Source of the DNA: Drosophila miranda | Taxonomy: Eukaryota; Arthropoda; Insecta; Diptera; Drosophilidae | Length of the DNA: 64,000 nucleotides | Direction of reading: 5' to 3' | NCBI RefSeq assembly: GCF_003369915.1 | Contig: NC_046674.1 | Location: 5,208,001-5,272,000 of the forward strand | Shown here: positions 10,921 to 23,750 of the stretch, piece by piece | Numbering within the stretch: the stretch's first letter is position 1 | Layout of the letters: each line of letters opens with the position of its first letter | Made by a program: the position numbers and the translations under genes | The notes under the pieces: generated by a model | Databases searched by the model: none | The model's input: the letters and a program-made list of their open reading frames with translations, nothing else | What the model was told of the DNA's origin: nothing

Positions 10921-13275
10921 ATGACCGCTTTTGAGGGTGAGTACCTGGCAATGTGTGCATTCTTTTCGTTAAACAAATATTCACTTTCAGAGTTTGGCGT
11001 TCTCCCGGAGCTGGGAAAGGCCACCGACGAAGCCGACTGGACGTAAGGAACATGCATATGGAGCTAAAACATTTCACAATAATTGGTATAATTCCAGACT
11101 GCCTACAGATGTGCAGGCGGAGGCCATACCGCTCATCTTGGGAGGCGGCGATGTCTTGATGGCCGCCGAAACCGGATCTGGCAAAACGGGAGCCTTCTGC
11201 CTGCCCATCTTGCAAATTGTGTGGGAGACTCTGCGCGATCTCGAGGAGGGAAAAGGTGGCAAAGGCGGCGGAGGCACCGCAGCAGCTGTGACCCCATGGA
11301 CTATGTCCTTTTTTGATCGCGGAAATGCGCTAGCTGTTACTCCCGACGGACTGCGCTGCCAGTCGAGGGAGTTTAAGGAGTGGCACGGATGCCGTGCTAC
11401 CACCGGAGTTCGCGGCAAGGGAAAGTTCTACTTTGAGACGGCAGTAACGGATGAGGGACTGTGCCGCGTCGGCTGGTCCACACAGCAGGCTAATCTGGAC
11501 TTGGGAACCTGCCGTCATGGGTTCGGATTCGGTGGAACGGGCAAAAAGTCGAACAATCGGCAGTTTGACGACTACGGCGAAGCCTTTGGCAAGGCAGACG
11601 TCATTGGATGCCTCCTGGACTTGCAGCGCCTGGAGGTGAGCTTCACCAAGAATGGTCAGAGTCTGGGCGTGGCCTTTCGCGTCCCAGAGAATCTAAGCAA
11701 GGAAACATTTTACCCGGCTGTGGTTCTAAAAAACGCCGAAATGTTGTTCAACTTTGGCAAAACAGACTTCAAGTACAGCCCAGGCAATGGATTCGTAAGT
11801 GTCTGCCAGGCCGGACCGGAGCATAGCAAAACCAATCCCTTGGCCAGTCCCACCACCAATGCTGCAGCCGCCAAACCAGCCCCCAATGCTCCTCAAGCAA
11901 TCATTATTGAGCCCAGTCGGGAGCTGGCCGAACAGACCTATAATCAGATCGAGAAATTCAAGTACCACTTGAGTAATCCGGAAGTGCGCTCACTGCTGCT
12001 CATAGGCGGGGTCAGATTGGATGAGCAGAAGGCGCAGCTCCAGCAGGGCATCCATATTGTGGTTGGCACCCCCGGTCGCCTGGAAGAGTTGATTAACAGT
12101 GGCTACGTGCTGCTCACCCATTGTCGCTTCTTTGTGCTGGACGAGGCAGATGCCCTTCTCAAGCAGGGCTACACGGATCTCATCGACCGTTTGCACAAGC
12201 AGATACCAAAAATCACGGCAGAAGGGCGCCGCCTCCAGATGATTGTCTGCTCGGCCACGCTGCACGCCTTCGAGGTTAAGAAGATGGCCGAGCGCTTGAT
12301 GCACTTCCCTACCTGGGTGGATCTGAAGGGAGAAGATGCCGTGCCGGAAACCGTACACCATGTGGTCTGCTTGGTGGATCCCCAGGCTGATCGAAGCTGG
12401 CAGTCCCTCCGCCAGGCCATCCGCACCGACGGAGTGCACGACCGCGACAATGTGCACGCCAGCAATCCGTCGCAGGAAACCCATTCGCAGGCTGTCAAAC
12501 TCTTAAAGGGCGAGTACTGCTTCCATGCCATTGAGAAGCATCAGATGGATCGCGCCATCATCTTTTGTCGCACCAAGCAGGACTGCGACAATCTGGAGCA
12601 GTACCTCAAGCAACGCGGGGGCCAGCGATTCTCTTGTGTCTGCCTGCATGGCGACCGTAAACCGCAGGAGCGCAAGCAGAACCTGGAAATGTTCAAGCAG
12701 CAGAAGGTCAAGTTCTTGATATGCACAGATGTGGCTGCTCGAGGTCTGGATATCACAGGATTGCCATTCAGTGAGTTTCTCCCACTTAAAATTTTAGCTC
12801 TTTACTAATTTTGTCCGTTCGATTTTCAGTGATCAATGTTACGCTGCCCGATGACAAAGCCAACTACGTGCACCGAATCGGTCGCGTTGGTCGAGCCGAA
12901 CGCATGGGCCTAGCAATCAGTCTGGTGTCCACGGTGCCGGAAAAGGTCTGGTACCATGGCGAATGGTGCAAGTCGCGTGGCCGCAACTGCAGCAACACCA
13001 ATCTGACCGATGTACGCGGCTGCTGCATCTGGTACAACGAGCCGAACCTCCTGGCCGAGGTCGAGGACCATCTGAACATAACCATACAGCAGGTAGATAA
13101 GGCCATGGAAGTGCCCGTCAACGATTTCGACGGCAAGGTGGTCTACGGGCAGAAGAATCTGAATACCGGCACTGGCTACAAGGATCATGTGGAGCAGCTG
13201 GTGCCGACGGTGCGGAAACTAACAGACTTGGAACTGCAATCACAATCTTTATTCTTGAAACGCCTTAAAGTCTAA
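10921..13275 (+). CDS. Ddx1: Ddx1, DEAD-box RNA helicase with SPRY insert
   Basis: Four exons: 10921-10936, 10991-11042, 11098-12770 and 12830-13275. Phases close to give 728 residues, essentially the known family length. DDX1 is an ATP-dependent RNA helicase implicated in the tRNA ligase complex, RNA-DNA hybrid resolution and mRNA handling. Motifs seen are a Q-motif region ([13 protein letters not shown]), motif I (AAETGSGKT), a SPRY domain inserted after motif I (about residues 85-255), Ia (PSRELAEQT), Ib (TPGRLEEL), II (VLDEADAL), III (SAT), V ([11 protein letters not shown]) and VI ([11 protein letters not shown]). The SPRY insertion between motifs I and Ia is diagnostic of DDX1. The last intron falls just before motif VI. 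Two short introns split the first 68 coding bases, so no single frame shows the true N-terminus. The stop is followed by about 320 bp before a convergent gene. Confidence 0.96.
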
Positions 13276-13592
13276 TTTGGGATTTGGATTGAGTGTTTGG
13301 TTTTTGCTAAGCAAGGACAATGTTACATCGATATTACATGCGAAACGGGAGGAGTTGGCCCTATAATTAGATATTCTATGGTAAAATGAAGCGATTCTAT
13401 GACCAACTCTCGCGGGAATACTTTATGGTACACACACACATAAACATATTAAGACTTCGGAGATGGGCCTCGACCTCGACCCACTCCAGAAAACGCACGA
13501 GATACCATTACGAGTAAACATTAAATAAAACTAACATTAAAATCTTCTGTCTAAAGAGTATACAGCCTCGGGTCGGATTTTCCTTCCAGTCA
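13276..13592. other. Convergent 3' region (Ddx1 / GSKIP-like)
   Basis: Shared 3' flank of two convergent genes. An AATAAA occurs on the plus strand near 13524-13530, probably for Ddx1. There is a short CA repeat near 13431-13441. No gene is seen. Confidence 0.5.
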
Positions 13593-14132
13593 CTAGTCCT
13601 CCTCTTCCTCCTCCTCCTCCTCTTCTTCCTCCTCGAGGAACTCTGTCCGCATCTGCTGCAGCTGCCTGAGTTGCTGGCACAGTTGGTTGCCGAAGGATTC
13701 CACATAGCGAGGACTTATCTTGTCCAGCAACGCATAGGGCGTTTCAAAGATCTCCTCGTCTTCCTCTGCAGCAGCTTCCTCCACCTCATCGATGTGTAGC
13801 TTGGCAGCCATCCTCTTGTCGGCATCTACGGTGTCATACTGGGAGGAGACAATCTTGAAGCCACGACTGGTGACCTGCACGCAGCAGGTGGCACTCTCTA
13901 TGGTCCGTATGTTCAGGTATATCTGCGTGGCATCGCTGGCCAGCTTGGAGGAGATGCATATTTCAGCTACGTGCGCCTTTACATCGTTGATGATCGCATT
14001 TGCCTCGTCAATGCAGTTGAATGCTTGCTCCTCGACGTCCCCATCGCTGGTTTTTGAGTCGGCCATGTTATCGGCGTCGACTCCTGGTAGTCTAATATTC
14101 GGTTTAATTGAATTTTGTCTAAATTTATTCAA
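13593..14132 (-). CDS. GSKIP/DUF727 family protein
   Basis: The core matches GSK3-beta interaction protein (GSKIP, DUF727). It has INDVKAHVAEI near the start of the domain, then a Y-x-N-x-x-T segment, GFKIVSSQYD, and the hallmark TPYALLDKISPRYVESFGNQ followed by the helix LCQQLRQL. In vertebrates GSKIP binds GSK3-beta through this C-terminal helix and also anchors PKA regulatory subunits; that role is inferred here by family. The frame is open for 179 residues from 14132, but ATG 14066 (MADSKTSDGD, 157 residues) is the likelier start because 14132 is close to the promoter DRE. Differences from the human protein are an acidic, Ala/Glu-rich insert before the TPY motif and an extra C-terminal tail of 13 consecutive Glu ending in Asp. 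It is divergent from JMJD7. Confidence 0.85.
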   Translation of the reverse strand: MNKFRQNSIKPNIRLPGVDADNMADSKTSDGDVEEQAFNCIDEANAIINDVKAHVAEICISSKLASDATQIYLNIRTIESATCCVQVTSRGFKIVSSQYDTVDADKRMAAKLHIDEVEEAAAEEDEEIFETPYALLDKISPRYVESFGNQLCQQLRQLQQMRTEFLEEEEEEEEEEEED

Positions 14133-14204
14133 TTTTTACTGGCGCAACATGTTTTTTCCCATATGTCGTAGCAGCTGTCTGTTAAATATATTGGTATATC
14201 CACA

Positions 14205-14212
14205 TATCGATA
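14205..14212. promoter_or_regulatory. DRE in the GSKIP-like/JMJD7 divergent promoter
   Basis: A perfect TATCGATA, followed by a second half-like TTATCG. It lies 73 bp from the first possible start of the GSKIP-like gene and upstream of JMJD7, so it may serve both. Confidence 0.6.
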
Positions 14213-14486
14213 CTTATCGTTGTTTCTTCTGGTCGTATTCCACTGCACTTCAATAATAAACTATCGGCTATCCAAAGTTAAGCATATATGTCTCTCGCTC
14301 TCACTGCATGCTCTTCCCGTAAAGCTATCTCTGTCTTTTTGATTAGAAACAACTAGTTTATCGTTGTCTTTATAATTATAAGATTTGATTTTTGATGTGT
14401 GGAATTCTAGTCTTTTATCTCTCGACTTATGAATTATAATTAAATTTATAATCATACATGAATATTTTTTTCTTAACAGCACTTGA

Positions 14487-15533
<1,047 letters not shown>

Positions 15534-15839
15534 AAGCAGGGCCCTGGCATCTTACGGCCCGCGGACTGCCTGGGAGCAATACATCCTCCTCAGGACACCA
15601 TGTTGCATATAGTCAGTGCTTATATAATTGTTATAATGTAATTTAAAGTAGTTATACAACTAACTAAAACGCGAAATGAAAACTAAACGGAAACACGAAC
15701 AAAAATTTACCACTTTCTAGCGATGAAGATGGAGAGTGAGCGAGGATTCCCCTAGCGTGTATATCTAAGTGTCTTATGTTTTACGTGCGATTAGGAATGT
15801 GTATGTGTGGGTGTGTACGTAGGGTTGGGTATATCGTAG
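15534..15839. other. Convergent 3' region (JMJD7 / Cmb)
   Basis: About 300 bp between two convergent stop codons. It contains both 3' UTRs and an antiparallel GTGT-rich segment. No gene is seen. Confidence 0.5.
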
Positions 15840-18800
15840 CTAGTTTAGACTGATGTCCTGCTTTCCCCCATCCCCCGAATCGCCGGCAGCGAGGCCATCC
15901 GCATGCGTATCAGCATCAGCCTCCTCGTCGGGATTCTCGTTGTTTTCGCACTCGAGCTCCCCGTTTCCGTTGGAGGAGGAGACATTCTTCTGGTCAGCCT
16001 CGGCAAGATCGGCATCATTGTTGGAGTCCTGCGATTGGGACTGAGACTGCTTGCGCACTCGCTTATTTGTCTGCTTTTTGGGGCTGCTGGTGGAGGACAC
16101 TTGTGACTTGGTTTGGCAGTCTGCTTTCGGATGCTCCACAACAAAGAGTTGCTCCAAATACGAGCGATACCAGATAAGGAACTCATCCCGTTGACGAGGT
16201 ATATCCATTTTCTTAATCTTGGCGAAGATCCGCTTGGGCGAAATGAGGGGCGAGGAAGTGTTTTGAGCCCAATTGGCGGCAGAGTTTTGTGCGGCCGTCG
16301 CCGTCAGCTTGGAGACCTCGGCCAGCAGGGAGTCGTTGATAATAGTGTTGTTGTGCGTCTGGTTGCGAATGCGCTTGATGATGTACTCGATCAGCTCGTG
16401 ATCCGGAGCCAGCTCCACGCTGGTCACTGCCCCCGTCCCCGCCGATGTGGCAGGCTCAAGGGCCGCCTCAATTATTTGCTGGCAAAATAGCGAAGGATGA
16501 GTTTTGCACAGATCTTGTTTAGATTACTCCCTCTCTTACCTCTTCGTTCTCTGTCCTAACAGCAGAAGCGGAACCGGAGCCTGCGTATGCCGCCTCGCTC
16601 AGCTCCAGGGCTTGGGCGTGCCCGTTCTGGGCTGGCTTCGAAGGGGATCCCTTCTCGTCCTCTGGCCTGTCATTGTCCAACTGCAGGCTCATCACCTCCA
16701 AAGGTGTTTCGCTGCGGCTTTCTGTGCCCTCCGCATTAGAAGCTTCGTTCTCTGCCTCGTTCTCTTGCTCCTGTGCCGCCTGTGCAGGCGGGGAAGTTCC
16801 CTGGTTGAGGGCCTTCCTCAGGCTATGCGTCTCCTGGCTCTGCTGCAGCTGTTGATGATGTTGCTGTTGCTGCTGCTGCTGCTGCTCAAATAGCGTTTCC
16901 AACCGCCTGTAGACATCCTCCTTGATGGATTCGTAGAACTTGGTCGTGAACTTATCGTTTTTCAATGCATTAACGAGCAGATTCCGATTCAGTTCCTCGG
17001 AGGCGGTCTCCTCGCTCTGCTCCAAAGCATTGGATTCATCCGCTGGTACTCCTCCTGCCTCCTGATTGAAGGCGGAAGGATCGATGGGTGGTGCCGCTGG
17101 TGCAGCAGCCACGGCCTGAGGCAAGTCGTAGTCGATATACTGCGCTGGCAGCTCGAAATCAAAGCGCAGATGACGCTGCTGTAGTGGTGTTAGTGAAACT
17201 GCCGAAGTTGAGGGCTTGGCCGGCACCTTATTGCGCTGATACAATGGACTGTTGCCGAAGTTGACGTTCATGTTGACCAAATTGGAAGAGCTCGACTGAT
17301 CGGCATCATCATCAAGCAGTGGGGAGGCCGCCGGACGACGACGATTACGTCGCCTGCCACCGCCATAGATGGCATTGTCATTGTTCTCCTCCACCTCGTC
17401 CAAGTCCTCGTCCACGAGCTGTGGATCGTCCCGCCAGTCCCGCTTTCTGCCCCCACTAGTGGTATTGTTTAGGTTATTGCTGTTGCTGATGCAGCTGCTG
17501 CCATGCAAAGAGCTTGCTAGTGGAGACGACTCGAAGAAGTGGTGCTGCCGTTGCTGCTGCTGCGGTTGTTGTTGGAAAGACAGGCTTGCGGCGGAGGTGC
17601 TGCGCGAGCATGGCACGGCACCATGCGACGGAAAATAGCTGAGACGCGACCTTTGACGGCGATACTGCTGATGGTCCACATTCAGCTCCTCATTGCTCTT
17701 GTTGGAGAGCAGATTCTGCCGTGAGTAGCTGCAAAGGCGCAGAAATATTAATGGGTTAATAGAAAGCAGGCAATAAACAAAGCAATCAAACTGTTAGATT
17801 CGTTAAGGATTAAGGATTAGGGATTAGGGCTGGTCAGTCATTAGTCACTTTCAACTCTGTTAATTGAACCATTTTTTGCACTTACCGCAGGACAGAATTG
17901 AAAATGAATTGATTAACACTCAAAGGTTCTAATAATTTTATTTCTTTGGCTTTCTCTGCGTCCCCCTTCAGAACCAACTAAAAACCAAATACAAGCCCCA
18001 AGCTACTACTAATCGAGAGTGTAATTCAGGGTTCTCATTACCTTCGGAAGTTATCCCAGTAGTTGTTGGCACGATTGCCGGGCGGCACCTGGTTATTCAG
18101 CGTCGGCTGCAGTGGCGGTGGTGCGACAGCTGCTCCTCCGCCAGCTACTGGCAGCGAATGCAAATTGTTGGCATGCTGATTCTGGGTGCGCAGATTCGCA
18201 TTGTTCTGGTGGATGGTGTTGTTGTGGTGATTCATGAAGATGGGTCCCGGACTGGCGCGATATGAGGGTGGAGACAGCGGCGTCTCGTTGTTGAAGTGTG
18301 TCGGTGGCGGTGGTGGGGCCGCATTGTTGAGAAACGGCTGCTGCTGCTGCTGATGGGCATCGCTACTGGTGCTGTACACACTTCCTGCCGTTCCCCCATT
18401 ACGGTGACAGCTGCGCTGATAGTTGCTAAAGGCGCTCTGGTGGCCACTTTGATGGGCGCCGAAAGTGAACAACTGCTCAGACTGGGCCCGGTGGTTACTG
18501 CCGCCCAGGCACAAATTGTTGGGCATTTGGCCCAGAATGGGAGCCCCCAACGAGAGGTTCGGCGGCGGCACAGACTCTGAGCGCAAGCCGTAGCTATGAT
18601 CCTGACATCCCGCAACGTTTAAGCGATCCTGGAGCTGCTCGAAGATAGTAACATTAGCCCCAGACCGATTTAGTATTCAGAGAGATTTCCCTTACCGCAT
18701 GCACTTGATTGGTGAGATTATCGATCTCACGCTGCTGGTGCCACAAGCTCTGATTGCACTGGCAGACCGAGTTGATGAGCATCTGCTGGGCCTGCATGAA

Positions 18801-21800
18801 CTGCTGCAACATCACGGCATCGGGCGCGGTATTCGAGCCGGAGGCATTAGAGGATGTGGCCTGTGGTGCATTCGGCGCTGACTTGCACTCTACGTTGCTG
18901 GGCTGCGCTTGGGCATAGATGGGTTGCTGAGCAGCATGCCAGGCATTGCTGGCATTGTGCGATGCTGCAAGCGAGAGATAAATACCAGATCACATAAGTG
19001 GCGTTTGTACTTACCCCACATACCCTGTACTGGCGCCATGGGCGGTGGCATGTACTGCGATCTAGCGCTGCTCGAGAGCAGGCTGTCGTTGCCAAGCGAC
19101 AGCGTATCGATGGTCACATTGAGATCCTCCTCATTGTGGATAGGAGGAGGTGGTGGGTTGTTGGTTGGCTGCGCGCGTCGCTGCTCCACCACTGTGCTGG
19201 CCGAGGGAGCACGTTTCAGGGTGGCCGAGGATGCCGTGCGCACATTGGCAAAGTACTTGTCACTATCGGTGTCATCGTTGCCCTCGTCGTCTGCCTCCGA
19301 GGTGGTGTTGTTGCTATTCATGTAGCGTTGCTCGAGCTCGCGCTGCTTCTGCTCGTACTCCTTCCGCAGACGCTCGCACTGCAGTCGCAATTCGTCGTGC
19401 AGTTGCTCCCGAGGGGGAGTGGCCTGCAAGGAGGTCTCTACCTCGGAGGGCTCCTCTTCATGCGCTTCTTCACGCTGCCTCATGGGCGTGGGCGTCGGCG
19501 TCAGGCTGCTTCTCTTCAGCGCCTCCTCGCCCATCTGGACGGCGGCGGCCGCCTGCTGCTTGCGTCGCTCGATCTCCGCCTTCAAGGCCAAGATACGGTC
19601 GCGTTCCTTTTGCAGGCTGGCTGTCTCGGCCCTCAGCTCCGACGTGACATCGCTGACGGTGTGCACACGATGGTTAAGATCGTCTGGGAGCAGCTGTCGT
19701 TCGATGCTCGCACTCTCCAGTTCCCGCTCCCGCTCTAAAAGGGCACCGACGCTCGGCGTTGTATCCTCAATCTGGCTGACCGTATTCAGCATGCCCTTGA
19801 GCCGGGCCATTTGTGCCTTGAGGGCATCAATGTCTGCCGTCTTTTGGTTAATCATGGTCTGAGCGTGCAGTGCACGCTGAGCGGCATTGGCCGCCTCCTG
19901 CCGCAGGATGGGTACATTACGCTGATACTCCACGGGAACCACGCGATCCGTGGTGGACACTGGATCAGGGGCAGGAGTCGGAGCCGGCACCGGATTAGCC
20001 GGTGGTGGAGTATCGTTTTTGGCTTCTCTCACTGCCTGACAGGTCTCCTTAGCCGATTGATTGATGATGTTCAATTGATCGACGAGATTCCGCATATCCT
20101 CGCGCTGACTGCGCAACGATTCGAGCTTCTCCTGCAGAGCCTCCTGCTCGGCCAGGATCTCTGGACCGTCGTCACCCAGGACGCTGCTTAGCTCGTTTTG
20201 ATTATGTATAAATGCGGTGAGACATTTCATGCGCCCCACCAGCGAGGCCATGTCGTCCTGGACCTGTTGCACCGACTCATAGTTGGGCCCCTCGCCGCCG
20301 TTGCTCGAGTGAGGCATGTGGCTGGCCTGCTGGCGCAGCTGCTCCATCTCGCTAAGATGCGTTTTGGCCATATTCTGAATGTGCACCAGCTTGGCCTGCT
20401 CATCCTGAAGATGCTGCATATTTCGATTGGAGGCATCCAGGCGCTGCTGCAGCTCATCGAAGCTAGGTGTTGCATCGGGTGTGGGCGTCTCCAGGACGCT
20501 ATGAAGCGATTGTATCGACTGGGCGCGATTGTCGCTCATCTGAAATGTGATAGGTGGAGAGAGCACTGCCTTTATGACATACATATTTTATTAAATGTAA
20601 AGTGAAAGGCCTACCTCACTCAATGCCACATCCTCCAGGCTGGTGGAATTGACAATGCCCTCTTCCTGCTCGACGCTGGGATTGATCTCGTGCACCATGT
20701 TCTTCAGCTGCTCCGCTAATATTCCGTTCGTTTGCAGTCTGCTGTTATTCAAATTATCATCGAATTCCATCAACGAGCGAAAAACCTCAAGCTGTGGGCG
20801 AGCTCCTTCGCCTCGGGGGCCCAAGGCGACGCCAAGCAATCGTTGGACAAGCGTCTGCAGTCCACCGGCGAACTGAATCAAGTGCTCTTCGTTGCCGTTG
20901 GTTGTGGTCGCGTTGGGTATGACCACACCTACTGTGGCATTCGGGGGCGTCGATTGACGCAAACGTAGCAGGGCCGACGACGCGGAAGGCGGGGCAGCAG
21001 TTGACGGCTGATGCTGGACTCGCTGCACGGGCCGGACGGGAAAGCAATAGCGCTGCTGCTGCTCCTGCAATTGCTCTGCAAAAGGGAGAAGAATATTGTG
21101 TGGGCATAAGTGTGGGCTGCTGCTGGCTGGCGTGGAGCGTAGAGACGTCATTTATTTTTGTGGCCCTCGTGTATTTATAGACCATGAACTGGCGCACCAT
21201 TCAGTGTGTGGGCCAAGTAAAAACTTTTCCGAGACTTACCTGTTGGGTCGTAGCTGTTATGCTCTGCAGCCAAATGACGCAGTGCCTCCCGCTGGTGTTG
21301 CTGTACTCCTGGCGATGTGGTTGTTGATATGGCAGACTGTTGGTCCTCCTGGGAGCGGATCTGCCCGTTGGTGATGCGAGTTCGCTGCAGCAGATCCTTC
21401 AAGCAGCAGCAGGTAAATATTACCAGGAATATTAGTATAAGAAACGTGGTAATTTTTGCAACTAGTATCTATATATAAATATATCTGTATAGATATATAT
21501 ATATATATGTATATGTATGTATATTATATATGTGGTTCTTTGACAAATCGAAATTCGTTGTCCGCTGTGATTGCGTTCGTTTCGTTTCTGTTACTGAAAC
21601 AGTCGGCGGCCACGAATTTTTCTGGCGGGGGCCGAGATGAGTTTGAAATGTATTTATAAATCGAAAGAGAACAGCGGAGAGGCCTCTTCCACTATGTACG
21701 TTTAGAGGATGCGAGGCCGGATGAAGCCATGGCAACGCCGCAAGCGAAAATTGTGGGCGGCAATCAATTGTAATGCAATGCATGAGAGAATCTCTCCTCG

Positions 21801-22073
21801 CAGTTTTTGTTAACTCACATTTAGTGTTTTTAGTGTTTCCCGTTGCAGAGGTTCCACAAAGTCCATGTCTGGCTCTCCCAGATGCTCCTGATGGCGTCTG
21901 GAACGTGCCGATCTGTTGGCAGGTGCGGCGGCTCCACCTGAATTTGTCTGTTGCTGTTTGGGCACTGCGCCGGTACCAGTGCCCACGGAATTGGTCGCGT
22001 GGTTGTTGCTCCCACTGCTGCGGCCCGTATTACTAGCTTGGTCCACAACACGTTTAATGGGCGGCGCCATCAC
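15840..22073 (-). CDS. Cmb: Combover, PCM1-family coiled-coil protein
   Basis: Eight coding exons on the minus strand: 22073-21819, 21396-21240, 21075-20615, 20539-19015, 18964-18696, 18634-18042, 17728-16540 and 16478-15840. They sum to 5088 nt, a closed frame of 1695 residues. Combover is the Drosophila relative of pericentriolar material protein PCM1 and a planar-polarity effector for wing hair formation (established knowledge). Long coiled coils fill roughly residues 150-560, for example around QRLDASNRNMQHLQDEQAKL and ALKAQMARLKGMLNTV. The middle (residues 640-970) is Gln/His/Asn/Pro-rich and disordered. The PCM1-like C-terminal part includes NKFTTKFYESIKEDV-type sequence (here DKFTTKFYESIKEDVYRRLE) and a polyGln run. 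The last residues are acidic. The exon 18964-18696 has no ATG-started frame and is found only from splice phase. The exon-6 acceptor could shift by one codon (CAGCAG). A shorter same-strand paralogue lies just upstream. Confidence 0.9.
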
Positions 22074-22197
22074 AAAATATACATATACAAAAAAGACGCC
22101 TTAAACTAATAAATTTTTTTCCTTGTCGTTTGAGCAGCTGTTCAGTGACTATCGGACTTGTCGATAAAATATACATGTACCGATGACAAAAATGAAC

Positions 22198-22310
22198 TAG
22201 CCCACTTAAGCCCCCTCTATTTAAACAGTTCAACGACTTGAGGTAAATGTCGACAAATATAACTGATTGTAAATTCTTCTGTAGATCTATGCCATTTTTC
22301 CTCTGAACTT
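22198..22310. repeat. Dispersed repeat, copy 1 of type A
   Basis: Resembles 50593-50705 over about 110 bp in the same orientation. Shared blocks are CCCACT-AAGCCCC, ATTTAAACAG, ACTTGAG-TAAA, GTAAATTCTTCT and AGATCT, in order. The family is not recognised. Confidence 0.55.
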
Positions 22311-22462
22311 AAAAAACCACGATATCTTTCACCTGAACTGCGCTAAACTTATTCAATTTTCATTATTTTCGGTGGAATATTAATATACCCCCTTGGTCTA
22401 CAATGAATTCATTTTCTCCGTCAAGGATTGGAAATCATAATCCTCGTTTTTTATATTAGGCT

Positions 22463-22547
22463 GAATATTACAAGCTAACTAGGACCCTCAGCTCTCAACT
22501 CATAGTTTTATCCGATTGATAAATTAATTTCCTACAAGACTAGTTAG
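22463..22547. repeat. Dispersed repeat, copy 1 of type B
   Basis: Resembles 52734-52813 in the same orientation. Shared blocks are AATATTAC-AGCTA, ACCCTCAGC, TTTTAT, CTAC and GACT, in order. It may be the right-hand part of the same element as type A. No family is recognised. Confidence 0.5.
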
Positions 22548-22951
22548 CTTGATGTTATAATATTTATTGGATTATCTATTAAATAAAGATTAAACAAAAA
22601 AGGTTTAAAAAAATGTAAATTGTGTACATGGTAACTACACGATAACTACACATTAGGATCCTGTCGACTGAATATTTGGTAGAGCCGCTTTTTAAGTTTG
22701 ATATCGATTACCGTATTAAGGAAAAATAGTAACTTATAATAAATATATTACTGAATGGGATGAATGAAAAAGGTGTTTCCTACTTTCAACATATTTATTT
22801 ACTCTGTTATTAGCTATGGGGTTCAACAGAGATGTGTAATTATATTTTGCCTAATTTTCAAGAAGAATTCTAGTGTTGGTAAGGTGCTGCTGTTAGTCGT
22901 TAAGCTGCGATCTTGTTCAATTTTCGTTCTTAAATTCGTCAAGATTAGAGA

Positions 22952-23750
22952 CTATTTTCCCTGTTTACGCTGAATAATCTCTTCTTTGAGCGTCCTAATG
23001 CGATCCCGTTCCGCCCGCAGACTCTCCGCCTGGCCGCGCAGGTCACTGGTGAAATCCGTAAACATGTTTAGCATTGAATTCAGCAGCTCCGCGTTATCTG
23101 GGTCAGCAGCGGTGCGAGCTGGCTGGGGCGTCTCTTCCGCCTCGGCTGGCACGCGAACTTCCCTGGTGGCATTTGATGAGCTTGTCGTTTGTCGGCTGCT
23201 CTGACTTGAAATAGTGGAGGTCTGCGAAGATTCCCTGGTGGACACGTGCTGCTCGATCAGCTTTGTAGTATCGACCATGTGCTGGACTCGTTTGAATTGG
23301 GCCTTCAGGTTGGCGATCTCACTCAACTTTTCCTGCAGATAACTTGCTGTTTCCTCTTTGTTTTCATCGCAGTGTTCCTCTTCCTCTTTTTGGACACCTT
23401 CTGCAGAAGCGGCGGCCACTGGTTCGGGATCGACTGGAGCTGCGATTGGCGTTTCTGCTGGACTGGGCGGCGCTGCTAGAGGCTGCTGCTCTTCTCCGCG
23501 GCCTGTCTGCCTTATCTGCTGGCGCTGGGCATTCAGTCGGGTGAGCTCTGCAGCGCGTGTTCTTAAGGTTTCCATCTCCTCCAGCAGCTGACGATGTTCC
23601 TCCTGCATCTCCTGAAGCTGCCGATTGGAGGCGGCCAGGCGCTTCAAAAAATTGACAATATTTTTTGAAATCTCTTAAAATCCGATTACAGCTTACCTCG
23701 CTGAGGGCGGCATTGTCCCCATTTGGTGGTCTGTTCAGCTCATTGACCAT
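22952..23750 (-). CDS. Short Cmb/PCM1-like coiled-coil paralogue
   Basis: Two exons, 23750-23697 and 23641-22952, joined in phase 0, give 247 residues. I know no name for it. The sequence is clearly related to the coiled-coil part of the neighbouring Cmb. ALSE then RLAASNRQLQEMQEEHRQL matches ALSE and QRLDASNRNMQHLQDEQAKL. EIANLKAQFKRVQHMVDT matches DIDALKAQMARLKGMLNT. The end, FTSDLRGQAESLRAERDRI then TLKEEIIQRKQ, matches VTSELRAETASLQKERDRI then ALKAEIERRKQ. It lacks the middle coiled coil and the whole C-terminal half of Cmb, and has an acidic Pro/Ala/Glu linker instead. It sits head-to-tail on the same strand, about 880 bp upstream, so tandem duplication is the simplest origin. The frame is intact, which argues that it is expressed rather than decayed. 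Confidence 0.75.

Larger units (their letters stand above)
22074..22951. other. Cmb promoter region and dispersed repeat segments
   Basis: About 880 bp between the short paralogue's stop and the Cmb start. TGTCGATAAA near 22159-22168 may be a DRE half site for Cmb. Two segments (22198-22310 and 22463-22547) recur elsewhere in the window and are listed separately. Otherwise it is AT-rich with no gene. Confidence 0.55.

Noticed and set aside
21469-21530. TATATA/ATGTAT tract considered as a transposon end
   Set aside because: It is a simple repeat inside a Cmb intron, with no inverted termini or duplication.
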